34,764 nt of DNA from contig JAFGFI010000265.1 in NCBI GenBank assembly GCA_016931185.1, positions 1 to 34,764 on the forward strand. Direction: 5' to 3'. The stretch's first letter is position 1. Each line of letters opens with the position of its first letter. The notes beneath the pieces were generated by a model, which ran no database searches, was not told where the DNA came from, and saw only the letters and a list, made by a program, of their open reading frames with translations. A program made the position numbers and the translations under genes. The DNA is from Anaerolineae bacterium (lineage in GTDB: Bacteria > Chloroflexota > Anaerolineae > B4-G1 > SLSP01). Shown here piece by piece: positions 1 through 9,425 of this stretch.

Positions 1-168
1 AAGTTTTTGAAGGTATTTTTTCGTTTTCGGGCTACGCCCGAAAACGAAAAAATACCCACTTTTCCTGGCGGCTTGGTAGCGTAGCGGACTTTAGCCGCCG
101 CCCTATCCAGTTAGAGGACAATAGTTGCGTGGTCACCACCCGTCATTTATAACTTGAAAGAGCACTAG
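1..168. repeat. Palindromic repeat element, family A, left end cut by window edge
   Basis: This is the right part of a dispersed element that occurs again at 32874-33086. Positions 12-56 form a perfect 21-bp stem with a TAC loop (arms 12-32 and 36-56, core CGGGC-TAC-GCCCG). The right end, through CACTAG at 168, matches the right end of the second copy closely. The second copy has imperfect terminal inverted repeats of about 32 bp, so this is probably a non-autonomous mobile element. Neither strand has a T-run after the hairpin (T6 lies 5' of the stem and A6 lies 3'), so it is not a conventional terminator for the gene ending at 237. The stretch 169-236 holds nothing else I recognise. Confidence 0.8.
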
Positions 169-236
169 TCGTTTTTCGGGCTTAAAGTCGTTACTACGAA
201 CCAGATTCGGCGTAATGCCTCTACTCCACCGCTCCC

Positions 237-2300
237 TTATCCTCTTGCCCCCTTGCTTCTTTTCGGGGCGGATATATTCTCCAGTTCCTCACGAAGTTCC
301 GCAATAAACTGCGCCGTCGTCCCCCAAAAAACGTTGATGTCCGCGTCCTGGAAGTATTGCTGCAAAAAAGTCTGCACCGTATCCGTATCACGAATCTGCA
401 CATTTTCCAGGTCCAATTGCACACCAACGTGCTTGAGCCGGCTACGGCGATCGCGGGTTGCCACCAGGCCACGCATAATGACACGAAACTCCCAGTTATC
501 CAGGTTATATCCGATGAACATCAACGAACTATTGGTCAACGCAGACCACACGTAGTCGGGGATACGTTCCATCTCCGCCGAAATCCGCACCAGGAAATCC
601 AGGTAATTATCCTCCGTCACCACCAGGGAGTCTACTTCTGTATCATTGCCGAAAAGGTGATACACCAATGGACGCTCTGGTGTCGGTTCGTAGTCGGCAT
701 CATCCGCAAAGATAGAGGGTAGTCCTTCCAACATATCATTCCAGGGGCAGATGTTACACACCGGGTCTTTGCCCGCCGCAGCCAATGCCGCAACCATCGT
801 CGTATCAGGGTTAGTTGTCAGGTAGAGGGGTAAGTCTAATCTTGCCAATACGTTATGCACCTCATTGGGATCGCCCGCCGTCAAATTCTGCCACCCGATG
901 GCCTTAATCATTTCCGACACCGTTTCAAATTCGTCCTCCGGGCGCAGTTCTTCCGGCAAACGATCGCGCAACATCGCCTGGAGGGCATACATTAACTCGT
1001 AGCGTGGAAAATCCTCACCCTGGCTACTCGCCATATACCGCGCGACCTGGGCCAATTCATTCCGATCATCGAAAGGATATTCATGCTCGACGGACCAACG
1101 TTGTGCAATTTGCGCGGGTGTGGGCAGCCACTGTCCGTGAACCCCCGGCCCGATAATGGGCAAACATTTGCCCTGCTGGATCATGCGCAACAATCCCGAC
1201 CAAAAAATGCGGGGATTCTTAGCCCCCAGGACCGCGCCGCGCACATCGGCCTCTCCTCCCCATACCTGACCGGATTTGAGTCGCATAAAGAGAACCGGGA
1301 CGGCAGCATCCGAACGCCCGGCGGTCAATAAGGTACTGCGCGCTTCGTTTAAGGCCAAATCCACAGTACCATGTTCGGCCATCCGCCGGTAAAACACAGC
1401 ACTCAGTTTGCGCGCGGTCTCAACGGCCAGGAAATCCTGCATCGCAATGACAGCGGGTACCCCCGCGGCAACCAACTTCGGGCCTAGCCCCGCGAAAGCG
1501 TCAGCAGTAGCACGGAGCGCACTCTGGCACGCGGCCAAGAATACCAACCCAGGGCGTGTTTGCAAACGCGCCAACATTCCCATAAATATATCATCGGGAA
1601 CAATCTGGGTATGACCGGCATCATCCTGGAGATAGAGGGCTGCCTGGTTGCGGCGGCGGTTGAAGGCACCGTGTCCCAGGTAATGCAGCACGTGATAACC
1701 TTCACGGAGTGCGTCCTCCAGGCGTTCTAATGTGACGGGCGCATCCAGGAAGGTCAATTCCAGATCGGCATTGCCTTCCAACGCGGCTTCCAGAATATCG
1801 CGTTCCAGCGCGACATCTAATTGCGCCAATTTATATTTCGCCTGTAAGTCATCAGGGTTAGAAATAGCGACTAACACACGGACAGGACATTCTTCGGTGG
1901 TCCCGCCCCAGGGCAAGGCAACCGGTAGATAGCGGGAAAATGGCGTGGCGACATTGGCAGAAAGCATAATGGTGTTTTCTTGCAACAGTTCCCAGGGCAG
2001 CGCGTGCAATTCGGCAGCCGCCGGGTCAATGCGCAATCGAATACGGCGCAGCGGCGACTGCCCGCGCGCTTCGGCCCAGGCATCGCGCAACTTGCCGTCG
2101 GCAAATAACAGTTCATAGAGGCGTTGTCCATCCGCAATGGAGTCGCCGCTAGATGTCCACGATGCGACCTCAACGGGCATATAGCCACGGGGAAATTCTT
2201 GCTGCCCACTCAATGTGATTTCGACAGGGTACCCCTCATCCTGTGCCGCAAAAATACGGATTTCCAGATCTACGAGAGGCTTTTCAGTTGCAGTTGTCAT
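237..2300 (-). CDS. CHAT protease domain fused to SIR2-like domain, STAND-associated effector
   Basis: The protein has 687 residues. Residues about 140-345 form a CHAT (caspase-like, TPR/STAND-associated) peptidase domain, with the His in LGHGAF (H210) and the Cys in LAACQS (C258) as the expected catalytic dyad. Residues about 365-680 resemble SIR2-like domains of bacterial conflict systems: IIGPGV (382-387), LTTNPD (494-499), VYHLFGN (546-552) and FIGYNL (595-600). The position usually read as L-H-G in active SIR2 enzymes is L-F-G here, so NAD hydrolysis is uncertain. I chose ATG 2300 because AAGGA lies 7 bases upstream; a GTG at 2327 would overlap the preceding gene. It is the last gene of a three-gene operon, 20 bp after the adenosine deaminase. 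The inferred role is a proteolytic and/or NAD-targeting effector switched by the STAND ATPase at 4194-7988. Confidence 0.85.
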   Translation of the reverse strand: MTTATEKPLVDLEIRIFAAQDEGYPVEITLSGQQEFPRGYMPVEVASWTSSGDSIADGQRLYELLFADGKLRDAWAEARGQSPLRRIRLRIDPAAAELHALPWELLQENTIMLSANVATPFSRYLPVALPWGGTTEECPVRVLVAISNPDDLQAKYKLAQLDVALERDILEAALEGNADLELTFLDAPVTLERLEDALREGYHVLHYLGHGAFNRRRNQAALYLQDDAGHTQIVPDDIFMGMLARLQTRPGLVFLAACQSALRATADAFAGLGPKLVAAGVPAVIAMQDFLAVETARKLSAVFYRRMAEHGTVDLALNEARSTLLTAGRSDAAVPVLFMRLKSGQVWGGEADVRGAVLGAKNPRIFWSGLLRMIQQGKCLPIIGPGVHGQWLPTPAQIAQRWSVEHEYPFDDRNELAQVARYMASSQGEDFPRYELMYALQAMLRDRLPEELRPEDEFETVSEMIKAIGWQNLTAGDPNEVHNVLARLDLPLYLTTNPDTTMVAALAAAGKDPVCNICPWNDMLEGLPSIFADDADYEPTPERPLVYHLFGNDTEVDSLVVTEDNYLDFLVRISAEMERIPDYVWSALTNSSLMFIGYNLDNWEFRVIMRGLVATRDRRSRLKHVGVQLDLENVQIRDTDTVQTFLQQYFQDADINVFWGTTAQFIAELREELENISAPKRSKGARG

Positions 2301-2320
2301 GTTTGTATCCTTCGGTAACG

Positions 2321-4153
2321 TCACCACTGCCCTTCAAATTTCCAGAAACCCTGTTCCAATTCCCATTGCAAGTCAGCCTTGAGATTCTTATCCAGGTATT
2401 CCTGGCATACGTCCGAAAGTTGCTTAACGCCGGGAGGATCGCCAGCACACTCCTCGACAGGAGCGAGTTTGTCGAAATCTTTCCACAGGCCTGCACCCTC
2501 GACAAAGGCATATTCCAGGCTGGTGCGAGCCATTGTTTTCAATTGTACATAATCCAGGTTCTGTTCTTCTGTAGCTTTCTGGTATTCAGTGGTCATCGTG
2601 CCACGGGAGACGCCGGGATCATCAGTGCCAAGCGCAACCGGGACGTCGTGATTCATATAGATATAGAGCGGGTGTAGACTGCCGCGCACGCCCAAGATGA
2701 CGTCGTTGCTGGTGAGGCAAATTTCAACCATGACCTCGTACTCCGCCATCGTAGCTAGTAGCTCAAACGGATAATCTTCGTACATCAAGTCGATGCCGTG
2801 ACCGATACGCTGTGCATGGGCGACCTCGACGGCTTCCCGGATATGAAAGTCCAGATCCTCCGGTGGTACCAATCCTACCGTTAATTCACCGGCATGGAGG
2901 GTGATATTGCCACTGGGATATTCGCTATGCAAATAATTTAACATATCCATGTGGAGCGAATAATCGCGCCGGGCGACGAGATAGTCCTCCGGCGATACCA
3001 AATTGAGGGCAACCACGCGCGGATCAAGTTGCATCAATTCAAACCCCACCAGCATATCGGCGAAGATCTGCTGTGGCGAGCGCAGGCGATTGACCTGATG
3101 AATATAACGTACCTCAACTTCACAACCGGGATCGGCTTCACCAGAATCGCATTTTAAGAGTTCACGCCATTTTGCTTCGGCTACATTGAGGAATTCCTGG
3201 AAAGGGGGAAGCATATCTCGCAAGCCTTTATCGAGAATATTTTGCCGTGTTGCAGCGAAATCACCCTCCACCCATGCCGTCTCACCTAGATTGCGTACCT
3301 TACTTTCGCTCAATGTAAGCATCAGTTCCAAGTAATAAAGATTCTCGGCAGCGGCGCGTTGTGTAACTTCGGCAATCATGTCGCCCGTGCGATTATCCTT
3401 AATGTCACCGAACATAGAAAAAGTATCGAAAAAATGATCGTGTCCGTTGTTTCCGGTACAGTTAGAAATTGAACAGAGCGGATAGTTACGCATAGACCAT
3501 GCATCTACGATCTGGCGGTATAACACGCTATCGTTAAGAACATCGGCAAACGGCACTTCACCCGTCCCACATGGTTCAGCAGAAGCTATCCAGGTATGTG
3601 TATCCACACAGAAGCCATCTTCGGCCCCCCATTCAATATAGGATTCAGCATAGATAGCCCCGGAAAGGTGAATGTGCAGATCCGCGCCTTTTGGCATCTC
3701 GGCCAGGAAGTTGGCGAGGAGTAAGGGGTAAGGACGAATGGCGGCAAAATGATCGGCCGCACGTCGTTCATACGTGACATCGCCCCAGTACGTCACAGGA
3801 GGGCCGGTATCCTCAGAGAAAGATGCTGGCACATCCGTCACCGGCAGTTCCTGCTGCAGGAATTGTTTGGGAATCCACAATTTCTGCCCTACGCGCAGTA
3901 CATTAGGATTGGTAATTGGGCTAAAACTGCTATCCTCAGCAGCTTTAGCCTGGGTCGCCGTCACGATTTCGGGCCATGTCTGTCCACTGCCCAGGTAGAT
4001 TTGTGCCAGCTTACTTAACGAGTCGCCAGGCCGTACAATGTAAGACTGCCCCGGAGGCGCAGCAGCAGCGCTGACATTGCGGATGTAGATGCCCGAGCCG
4101 GCAATCAAAATGATACTCATCAACAGGCTGAAATGAATGCTGTGTTTTCGCAT
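2321..4153 (-). CDS. Secreted LysM-domain adenosine deaminase (ADGF-like)
   Basis: The protein has 610 residues. The first 32 or so form a signal peptide (basic start, hydrophobic core, AAAA before the mature region). A LysM peptidoglycan-binding module follows (about 37-95, YIVRPGDSLSKLAQIY to LRVGQKLWIP). The rest is a metal-dependent adenosine/AMP deaminase barrel: HIHLSG (H160, H162), LHAGE (419-423), RIGHG (449-453) and LGTDDPGV (508-515) match the zinc ligands and catalytic Glu, His and Asp. It should convert extracellular adenosine to inosine while attached to the cell wall. The start has GGAGGAAGAG just upstream. It sits 40 bp after the STAND gene and 20 bp before the CHAT-SIR2 gene, all on one strand, which is an unusual place for a secreted nucleoside deaminase. 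The enzyme assignment is firm; exact substrate (adenosine or a derivative) is not. Confidence 0.9.
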   Translation of the reverse strand: MRKHSIHFSLLMSIILIAGSGIYIRNVSAAAAPPGQSYIVRPGDSLSKLAQIYLGSGQTWPEIVTATQAKAAEDSSFSPITNPNVLRVGQKLWIPKQFLQQELPVTDVPASFSEDTGPPVTYWGDVTYERRAADHFAAIRPYPLLLANFLAEMPKGADLHIHLSGAIYAESYIEWGAEDGFCVDTHTWIASAEPCGTGEVPFADVLNDSVLYRQIVDAWSMRNYPLCSISNCTGNNGHDHFFDTFSMFGDIKDNRTGDMIAEVTQRAAAENLYYLELMLTLSESKVRNLGETAWVEGDFAATRQNILDKGLRDMLPPFQEFLNVAEAKWRELLKCDSGEADPGCEVEVRYIHQVNRLRSPQQIFADMLVGFELMQLDPRVVALNLVSPEDYLVARRDYSLHMDMLNYLHSEYPSGNITLHAGELTVGLVPPEDLDFHIREAVEVAHAQRIGHGIDLMYEDYPFELLATMAEYEVMVEICLTSNDVILGVRGSLHPLYIYMNHDVPVALGTDDPGVSRGTMTTEYQKATEEQNLDYVQLKTMARTSLEYAFVEGAGLWKDFDKLAPVEECAGDPPGVKQLSDVCQEYLDKNLKADLQWELEQGFWKFEGQW

Positions 4154-4193
4154 TAAGCTCTTCCTCCACTCCTTTGCTCTCTTGCCCCTTTGC

Positions 4194-7100
4194 TTACTTG
4201 CCTGCTCCCTCGCCTCCCTTCGGCGTTGGCAAATCCGGACAGGTTGGACGTGAGGGGACGTATCCCACCCACGAACGCCATTCTTGCGCGCTCAGGTTGC
4301 GCGGCAGTCGAGCGCAAACGGCATCTATCAAATCCTGGGAATTCCACAACCACACCCGTGCTGTTTTATCCATCCCGCTGGAGACCAACCAACGCGCGTC
4401 GGGACTAAAGGCCACTGAGTAAACCCGTGGCGTATGCTTGATTTTGGCAACAATCGTCCTTTGAGCAATATCTAATACATGTACCGTTCCATCAAATTCC
4501 GCTGAAGCCAACCATTTGCCGTCAGAACTGAAGGCAAGCTCTCGCACCCAACCGTACTCTTGTTTACGATACACTAATTCCCAAGAGTCCGTCTTCCAGA
4601 CCTGAAGGTCACCGGTACCCGTACTCCACCGGCTGAAATCGCCGCCGCCGAACGCGAAGTACTGCCCATCGGGGCTGAAGGTCAACGGTTCCATAAATCC
4701 CACAAAAGAGATTTGTTTGATCTCAACACCAGTCTGGAGATCCCAGATACGAATGGTGTGATCGTTGCTGCCCGACGCCAACCAGCGACCATCGGGACTG
4801 AAGGTCACTCCCCAAACCTCATCGTCGTGGGATACACACAACAACTCTGACTGGGTGGCAACATCCCAAACACGCGCTGTGCCATCGCCCCCACCGGAGG
4901 CGACTTGCACGCCATTTCCGGATAGCGCATTGTTTGGATTAAAGGCAACGGCCTTAACCCCTCCTTCGTGATGCATCCGAGCCAGTTCGGTTCCATTGAC
5001 CGGATCCCACACTCGCACCGTCTCATCCTCACTGCCGGATGCCAGGTAGTTCCCATCTGCACTGACGGCAAGACTACGGACTCGAGCGTCGTGTTGCATT
5101 GAGACCAGAACTTGGCCGGTTGCCGGTTCCCAAACCTGGATGAGGCCACTTTTGTCGCCCGACGCACCCCACCGGCCATCTGGACTGAACAAAAGACTCC
5201 GCAAATCCCCCTTATGCGCAACACGGGCCAGAACTTTACCTGTCGCAGCATCCCAAATTCTCACAGTATCGTCATCACTCCCTGAAGCCACCCACCGGCC
5301 GTTGGGATGAAAGGCTAACTCCCACACATCCCCCTGATGTTCAACCCAGGCCATTGCCCGCTCGTGGATAGCCCATACTTTAGTAGTGCTGTCCTCACTG
5401 GCCGAAGCAACCCAATCCCCATCAGGACTAAAACAGATATCCCACACTGCATTTTCGTGAATTCCACGGGCCAATTCACGCCCGGTCTCAGCACTCCATA
5501 CCCGGGCTGTCCCGTCACTGCTGGCCGAGGCAACCCATTGTCCATCGGGGCTGAAGTTTATATAGTTAATAGGTCCGGCATGGGAGATCTCCCCGTAAAC
5601 ACGCTGGCTTTGGATATCCCACACCTGGACAAGCCCATCTTCTAATCCGGAAGCAACACGATGACCATCAGGGCTGACGGCAAGTAACCAGACACTCGTC
5701 TGATGCGTGTAGCGCGCGACTTCTTGCCATGATCCGACATCCCACACACGCGTGGTTTTGTCCTCGCCGCCGGATACAAGCCATCGTCCATTATTCGTGA
5801 ACCGCACTGCCCAGGTATTGATATCATCGTGTTCCAATACGGCGATAAGGATTCCGGAGGGAATATCCCATACCCGCACATTGCCATCCGTGCCACCAAC
5901 GGCCAGCCGGGATCCATCAGGGTTGAAATCCACAACCTGAGCTTCAACTATCTCATCTGGAGCCAGTTCCAGGCGTGCTATCGCGCGCCATGTGCCGACT
6001 TCCAGCACTTGAACAGTACCATCTTCACTGGCTGAGGCTGCCCATTGTCCGTCGGGACTGATCGTGACATCGCCAACCGGACCGGTGTGCATTATCCGTG
6101 CCACTTCGGGCACAGCCTCATCCCAAACATCCCAGACGCGCGCCGTGTGGTCTCCGCTGCCGGTGAACATCCAATGCCCATCGGGACTAAAGTCAATTTC
6201 GGAGATCGGTCCATCGTGCCGAACGATAGGTCCAGTCTGTTGGGTTAAAACATTCCACAAATGAATTGTAGCGTCCTCACTGCCCGACGCCATCCATTGG
6301 CCGTCAGGGCTGAAGATGACGACGGTCGCGGCTTTTTCATGTTGAATTGTTACAATGGGAGAAGGGAGTAGTGCTACACCCTGGATCAGAATCTGTTGGC
6401 CCTCTAGTGTTGCCTCCCGTTTCATAGATTCAGTCGCCAACAACAAACTTTGGAGGGTGCCAATACCGGTGTTATTCCAGGCCGAATGGGCCTGTCCGGC
6501 AAGCTGGCTGATCATCGCCAATTGACGCTGGCGGAAGGCATAAAACGTCAGAACGGTCATAATCAGTAGTCCTGCAGCCAGTGCTGTCATCGTGATGCTA
6601 CGTCGCCGCCGGACTTGTTGTCGCACCTTTTCGGCCTCTTGGCTGGCCTCCAAAAAATCGCTCACGAAAGGTTCCACATCGTCAGGATGGGTCTGTGCCC
6701 AGTCGAGGGCTTTGTGCAGAGTCCCATCGTGGTAAAGCAAAGCGTCATCACCGGTTTGTTGCCAGCTTCGCGCGGTAGAACGGAGAGGTGTTTCGCGCGC
6801 TGCATCCCAGGCGCGATTAGAAGTAAGAATGGGTTCTATCAGCCGGTCATGACAAATCTCATACCACCGTGTTGCCCCCCGTGCTTCCGCCCGGATCAGG
6901 TAACGGCGTTCCAACACATCCACCGCCTCGTTAGGCAAGCCGGCGGTTGTTCTGACATTACGTAAAACCAGCCCGCGCGTTTCCATTGGTGTGATCAACT
7001 GTTCGCCGAACCACTGACGCAGGCGGCGCTCGGTTGTGCCGGTTTTACGCATTGTGGCATAAAGCGCACTGTTGTAGAAATCCGTCAACGCCTGATCTAT

Positions 7101-7988
7101 ATTGCCGTACTGTTCAATTTCTTCCCATTGGATGGCATAATCATCCTGTTCCGGCAGATTTTCCCATAACTGATAACAAATCACCTGGAGCTGCACAGCT
7201 TCCACGTAAGGGCCGGGCGCGTAGGTTTCTTCAAGTTCCCCCTGACCATTAAGCTGCTGTACCTTGACCTGTCGCAGATTATCCACAAGCCTTTCGGCAA
7301 CGCCCTCGCCATAATTGCAGCCGGCATTTAGGGCGGGCTTGACGATAGCCTCCAATGCTCCTTCCAACCCGAGGCGTTCCATACGAAAACGCGCGCGCAG
7401 GCGACGTGGCAAAAGCGCGGTATAGGGGTCCAGTGCTGCCACATAGTCTTCGCGCATTGTGAACAATACCCCCAACCCTGGTACAGTTTCCAATGCATCC
7501 CTGATTTGCAAGAAAAAATCACGCGCTTCATGCCAGCGGTCTTGATGTGCGGTAAACAATTCCTCAAACTGATCCAGAATCAGCAATAATAACGGGGGGT
7601 GGGTATCTTCCGAGGTTGGATAAGTAGCCTGTAAGTATGAAGCCAACGTATAGTGCGTTAAGGCTTGCGGAATAGCTTCTCTGCCTGCGAGTGTGAGGAT
7701 CGCGCTGAAAACAAATACATTTTGTACTGCACCAGGGTCAAGGTCCCGTGGTATCTCACTCCCTACGCGGGCAACAGGCAGGACATGAAATCCATCTTCT
7801 TCAAGGGCGGGGATGATCTTTGCATTGAGCAATGAAGATTTGCCCGCTCCCGATTGGGCATAGAAGAGTACAACACGTTCGGCCATTATCTTGGCCAGTA
7901 AATCGCGCGCCTCGCGATTGCGACCGTAGAAATTATCCCGATCCTGGCAAGTATAGGGCCGTGGACCTATGTATGGATTGTTCTTCAT
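4194..7988 (-). CDS. Membrane-anchored STAND ATPase with about 16 WD40 repeats
   Basis: The protein has 1264 residues. The N-terminus YIGPRPY...FYGRNRE is typical of bacterial nSTAND NTPases. Walker A is SGAGKSS (about 47-53) and Walker B is LLILDQFEEL (about 134-143). A winged-helix/sensor region follows, then one hydrophobic segment (about 463-485) after a run of four arginines. From about 540 to 1225 there are about 16 WD40 repeats (recurring FSPDG.W.ASGS.D.T.RVWD), ending in a C-terminal helix motif (DLIDAVCARLPRNLS) common in this family. It likely works as a signal-transducing switch: the propeller senses a ligand and ATP-driven oligomerisation activates an effector, here presumably CHAT-SIR2. 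The arginine run before the membrane segment suggests N-in/C-out topology, but basic residues also follow it. ATG 7988 is preceded by GGAGGGG. Its promoter lies in the palindrome at 8009-8052. Confidence 0.9.
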   Translation of the reverse strand: MKNNPYIGPRPYTCQDRDNFYGRNREARDLLAKIMAERVVLFYAQSGAGKSSLLNAKIIPALEEDGFHVLPVARVGSEIPRDLDPGAVQNVFVFSAILTLAGREAIPQALTHYTLASYLQATYPTSEDTHPPLLLLILDQFEELFTAHQDRWHEARDFFLQIRDALETVPGLGVLFTMREDYVAALDPYTALLPRRLRARFRMERLGLEGALEAIVKPALNAGCNYGEGVAERLVDNLRQVKVQQLNGQGELEETYAPGPYVEAVQLQVICYQLWENLPEQDDYAIQWEEIEQYGNIDQALTDFYNSALYATMRKTGTTERRLRQWFGEQLITPMETRGLVLRNVRTTAGLPNEAVDVLERRYLIRAEARGATRWYEICHDRLIEPILTSNRAWDAARETPLRSTARSWQQTGDDALLYHDGTLHKALDWAQTHPDDVEPFVSDFLEASQEAEKVRQQVRRRRSITMTALAAGLLIMTVLTFYAFRQRQLAMISQLAGQAHSAWNNTGIGTLQSLLLATESMKREATLEGQQILIQGVALLPSPIVTIQHEKAATVVIFSPDGQWMASGSEDATIHLWNVLTQQTGPIVRHDGPISEIDFSPDGHWMFTGSGDHTARVWDVWDEAVPEVARIMHTGPVGDVTISPDGQWAASASEDGTVQVLEVGTWRAIARLELAPDEIVEAQVVDFNPDGSRLAVGGTDGNVRVWDIPSGILIAVLEHDDINTWAVRFTNNGRWLVSGGEDKTTRVWDVGSWQEVARYTHQTSVWLLAVSPDGHRVASGLEDGLVQVWDIQSQRVYGEISHAGPINYINFSPDGQWVASASSDGTARVWSAETGRELARGIHENAVWDICFSPDGDWVASASEDSTTKVWAIHERAMAWVEHQGDVWELAFHPNGRWVASGSDDDTVRIWDAATGKVLARVAHKGDLRSLLFSPDGRWGASGDKSGLIQVWEPATGQVLVSMQHDARVRSLAVSADGNYLASGSEDETVRVWDPVNGTELARMHHEGGVKAVAFNPNNALSGNGVQVASGGGDGTARVWDVATQSELLCVSHDDEVWGVTFSPDGRWLASGSNDHTIRIWDLQTGVEIKQISFVGFMEPLTFSPDGQYFAFGGGDFSRWSTGTGDLQVWKTDSWELVYRKQEYGWVRELAFSSDGKWLASAEFDGTVHVLDIAQRTIVAKIKHTPRVYSVAFSPDARWLVSSGMDKTARVWLWNSQDLIDAVCARLPRNLSAQEWRSWVGYVPSRPTCPDLPTPKGGEGAGK

Positions 7989-8008
7989 TGCCCCTCCACG
8001 TGATAATT

Positions 8009-8052
8009 ACTTAACATTTACATTGTAGTGCAAAACTACAAACATGTTAAGT
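8009..8052 (-). promoter_or_regulatory. Promoter inside a nested palindrome (probable operator) for the STAND operon
   Basis: The 44-bp site has an outer perfect inverted repeat ACTTAACAT/ATGTTAAGT (8009-8017 and 8044-8052) and an inner one TTGTAGT/ACTACAA (8023-8029 and 8035-8041). On the minus strand it contains TTAACA (8045-8050), a 17-base spacer, and TACAAT (8022-8027), each a 5-of-6 match to the sigma70-type boxes. The -35 lies in the outer arm and the -10 overlaps the inner arm, which suggests repressor control. The -10 is 33 bases from the start codon. Confidence 0.7.
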
Positions 8053-8163
8053 CGTATCAAGGGGGGCACGGTCAGAGGTCAGCCTGAGCCTGCTAATAGA
8101 CCCTAGTTTGCTTTGATTGGTCTCCGACCACGCCAGTCTAGTTATCCATACATTCTCCAAAAT

Positions 8164-8694
8164 TTATCCTATTAATAAGCCTAGAATGGGGAGAAGGAGT
8201 ATTAACACGAACCCTATCCCTAACACCCAATTTAGCCAGCGTTTTTCGGGATGCTTGACCCAATAGAAAAGAAGCGCGGAAAGCAAAAACGCCTGAGGTA
8301 CAACCTCTAGCCACCCAGTAATCTGCCCCAGAATAGGGAGCACTGTATAAATCATACCCTCGACTGAGCCGGGGGCCGGGCCAAACGTGGAAAGGATACC
8401 CAGTGCTGTCAACAGCCACCCCATTACCAGCCAGCCGCGTTTTTTGAACACAATCTCGCGCAGTGGGTAAAAGGCCAGTGCAAAGATAACGCCCCGGATG
8501 GGCTGGAACAACGGCCCCGCCATCACTAGGGGATCGTCAAGTTGTCGCATCCAGCAGATCATCTCGGGACGGGCAAATCTAGCTGCATAATTTAGGGATG
8601 TAGAGGCGATAAGGCCCATCAAAAAATAACTCATTGTGTGTGAAACACTCGTTTTAACAATCAATTCCAACAAACCCGGTTGTCTATCGTTCAT
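8164..8694 (-). CDS. Multi-pass membrane protein of unknown function
   Basis: I do not recognise the family. The 176-residue protein is mostly hydrophobic, with about five membrane segments (near residues 12-32, 58-78, 88-106, 114-146 and 153-175). The N-terminal 8 residues are polar. GAGGAG lies 9 bases before ATG 8694. It is on the same strand as the flavodoxin gene upstream (ends 8903), but 208 bp separate them, so co-transcription is uncertain. No catalytic motif is visible. The 8053-8163 spacer downstream holds nothing I recognise. Confidence 0.75.
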   Translation of the reverse strand: MNDRQPGLLELIVKTSVSHTMSYFLMGLIASTSLNYAARFARPEMICWMRQLDDPLVMAGPLFQPIRGVIFALAFYPLREIVFKKRGWLVMGWLLTALGILSTFGPAPGSVEGMIYTVLPILGQITGWLEVVPQAFLLSALLFYWVKHPEKRWLNWVLGIGFVLILLLPILGLLIG

Positions 8695-8902
8695 TTCTTT
8701 ATTCTCCTCAAATGAGACACCCTCAGACCTTTTGCGCTTCCTGATTTAACGTTGTGCAGCTATGTCTTTGTAAGTAACTGATGGGTGATGATACCTTCCG
8801 GTTACATCGGTACTTGACTGAACCGGAAATCTTGAGTAGATTTGTACGGCGCACTGTGGACAGAAGTTAATACTTCCGATCCGATGCTGAACTCAGTGCG
8901 AG

Positions 8903-9364
8903 CTAAGATAAAAGTTGCCGCGCCCATTCCGCCGCGCGTTCCAGCTCACCATCCTTTAACGGTCCTTCTGAGCCTTTCACAAAGAATCCCGCCGGTGGCA
9001 TAGCCTGAGCGCCGCCCTTTTTGACCAGCCGGGTTGCCATCGGTTCGGCGGCGTAGCCAAATATCTTGACAAAGAAGGTCAGGATACGCGAATTCACTTC
9101 TTTTACATCCATGCGCGTGTCAAAAGCCGCGACTTTAACACCCTGTAAGCTGCCGGGAGATAGGCTTTTCAACCAGGATTTGATGGCCGGGGTTGCACTA
9201 AAGGCGCGGGTCGGCGAGCCAACAATGAGCGCATCTAAGCTGGCCAGATGTTCCGCCTTCACATCCCCAACCTGCAGGGTTTGCGCCTCCAACGCCTCGC
9301 CCACGCATTGGGCAACTTTCTCTGTATTGCCAAAGACCGAATCGTAAACAACTAAAACTTTCAT
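8903..9364 (-). CDS. Flavodoxin-like protein
   Basis: The 153-residue protein begins MKVLVVYDSVFGNTEKVA, the phosphate-binding loop of flavodoxins (here S-x-x-G-N-T), followed by the alternating beta/alpha pattern with ALIVGSPT and VAAFDTR where FMN-contacting loops are expected. It should bind FMN and act as a small electron carrier, or belong to the flavodoxin-domain proteins often annotated as nitric-oxide-synthase-like. GGAGGG precedes ATG 9364. It follows the EFR1-type ferredoxin/flavodoxin gene by 61 bp, so the three leftward redox genes probably form one operon. Confidence 0.85.
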   Translation of the reverse strand: MKVLVVYDSVFGNTEKVAQCVGEALEAQTLQVGDVKAEHLASLDALIVGSPTRAFSATPAIKSWLKSLSPGSLQGVKVAAFDTRMDVKEVNSRILTFFVKIFGYAAEPMATRLVKKGGAQAMPPAGFFVKGSEGPLKDGELERAAEWARQLLS

Positions 9365-9425
9365 TGAGATACCCTCCGTTAAATTTATAAATCACGCAAA
9401 CCAATAACTTACAAAAAAGAAGTAA

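Noticed and set aside
1..60. Strong palindrome near the end of the CHAT-SIR2 gene as a terminator
   Set aside because: T-runs lie 5' of the stem and A-runs 3' on both strands, the reverse of a terminator, and the same sequence recurs as a dispersed element.
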